The translations under genes and the position numbers were made by a program. A DNA stretch of 64,000 nucleotides from Methylobacterium sp. Leaf99 (GTDB taxonomy: Bacteria > Pseudomonadota > Alphaproteobacteria > Rhizobiales > Beijerinckiaceae). Below are positions 63,753 to 64,000 of this stretch, in pieces (positions within the stretch are counted from its first letter, which is position 1; the number at the start of each line of letters is the position of its first letter). The stretch covers positions 1,342,228-1,406,227 of the forward strand of contig NZ_LMMU01000001.1 in the NCBI RefSeq assembly GCF_001422375.1, read 5' to 3'. The notes beneath the pieces are model-generated. The model did not search any database. It had not been told where the DNA came from and saw only the letters and a list, made by a program, of their open reading frames with translations.

Positions 63753-64000
63753 ATGCGCCACGCTCTGTTTCCCACGCTCCTCGCCAGCGGGTTTACCCTG
63801 ATGATCGCAGCGCCGGCCCTCGCTGCGCCGGCCTGTTTCGAGGGCCAGCGCAAGGTCGAAGAGGCCAACGCCCTGCGATTCCAGGCCCGCCAGGAAGCCC
63901 GGATCGGCAACCACGACCGCGTCTGCGAAACCCTCGACGAGATCGGCGACCGCTATGCCGACGCCCGTGACGCATTTGAGGATTGCGGCGCCGGTGTCGT
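63753..64000 (+). CDS. exported protein, cut by the window edge
   Basis: Open frame of at least 82 residues running off the right end. ATG at 63753 follows GAGG. A signal peptide (LLASGFTLMIAAPALA) is followed by ACFEGQRKVEEANALRFQAR, a charged helix, and three Cys in the visible mature part. Family not recognised; the downstream part is missing. Confidence 0.7.
   Translation, partial: MRHALFPTLLASGFTLMIAAPALAAPACFEGQRKVEEANALRFQARQEARIGNHDRVCETLDEIGDRYADARDAFEDCGAGV

Overview
The window is GC-rich chromosomal DNA from an alphaproteobacterium of the Hyphomicrobiales, most likely Methylobacterium or Methylorubrum. The evidence is the aerobic-type cobalamin genes (CobE, CobM, CobB), a BcsS-type cellulose protein, the nuoA-N / birA / rnj / mce / proS / lolCD gene order, the recO-parC pair, the DUF1150-Hsp20 pair, and an infC with the rhizobial-type I-R-R-P amino terminus. 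I saw no rRNA, tRNA, CRISPR array, transposase or phage gene.

Layout. At 1-3363 a possible degenerate cobalamin riboswitch on the minus strand and a long palindromic intergenic element precede cobE-cobM-cobB, whose stop and start codons overlap. At 3375-7768 there are an XRE regulator, a heme-oxygenase-like ABM protein, an Fsr-type MFS pump and a polyprenyl-phosphate sugar transferase. At 7783-10327 is a zinc-homeostasis locus: zur divergent from a small membrane ORF, znuC and znuB, with a palindromic operator between them. At 10352-14532 lie exoD, bcsS, an SDR, a formyltransferase, a ParDE-type toxin-antitoxin pair and a DUF2256 zinc-ribbon protein. At 14537-17165 is a molybdenum-enzyme maturation operon (two XdhC halves, a molybdopterin-binding protein, a MobA-like transferase) without its enzyme. 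At 17350-27066 are an orphan LivK-type binding protein, infA, parC, recO, a lipoprotein, chaC and dnaE.

Immediately upstream of dnaE is the most interesting locus I found: a 34-codon single-pass membrane ORF (27165-27269, minus strand) preceded by a perfect alphaproteobacterial LexA box, GTTC-N7-GTTC (27302-27316). This is the architecture of an SOS-induced small division inhibitor such as Caulobacter SidA.

From 27631 to 51444 there is a glycosyltransferase and then a very long minus-strand run: nuoABCDEFGHIJKLMN (complex I), birA, rnj, mce, a DUF1467 gene, and proS-lolC-lolD. Between mce/DUF1467 and proS a consensus-like promoter and a strong terminator on the plus strand frame about 145 nt with no plausible ORF, a small-RNA candidate. 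At 51820-55477 a GT4 glycosyltransferase and a glycogen-debranching-type glucosidase form an alpha-glucan pair. At 55803-59493 are infC (apparently with an ATT start), another glycosyltransferase, an alpha/beta hydrolase, DUF1150 and Hsp20. At 60097-63078 an exported protein precedes exbB-exbD-tonB, followed by a metallophosphoesterase and the start of an exported Cys-containing protein cut by the window edge.

Most of the window is housekeeping. The unusual material is in small ORFs, intergenic hairpins and operators, and in histidine-rich or low-complexity extensions on otherwise standard proteins (Zur, ZnuC, NuoL, NuoE).
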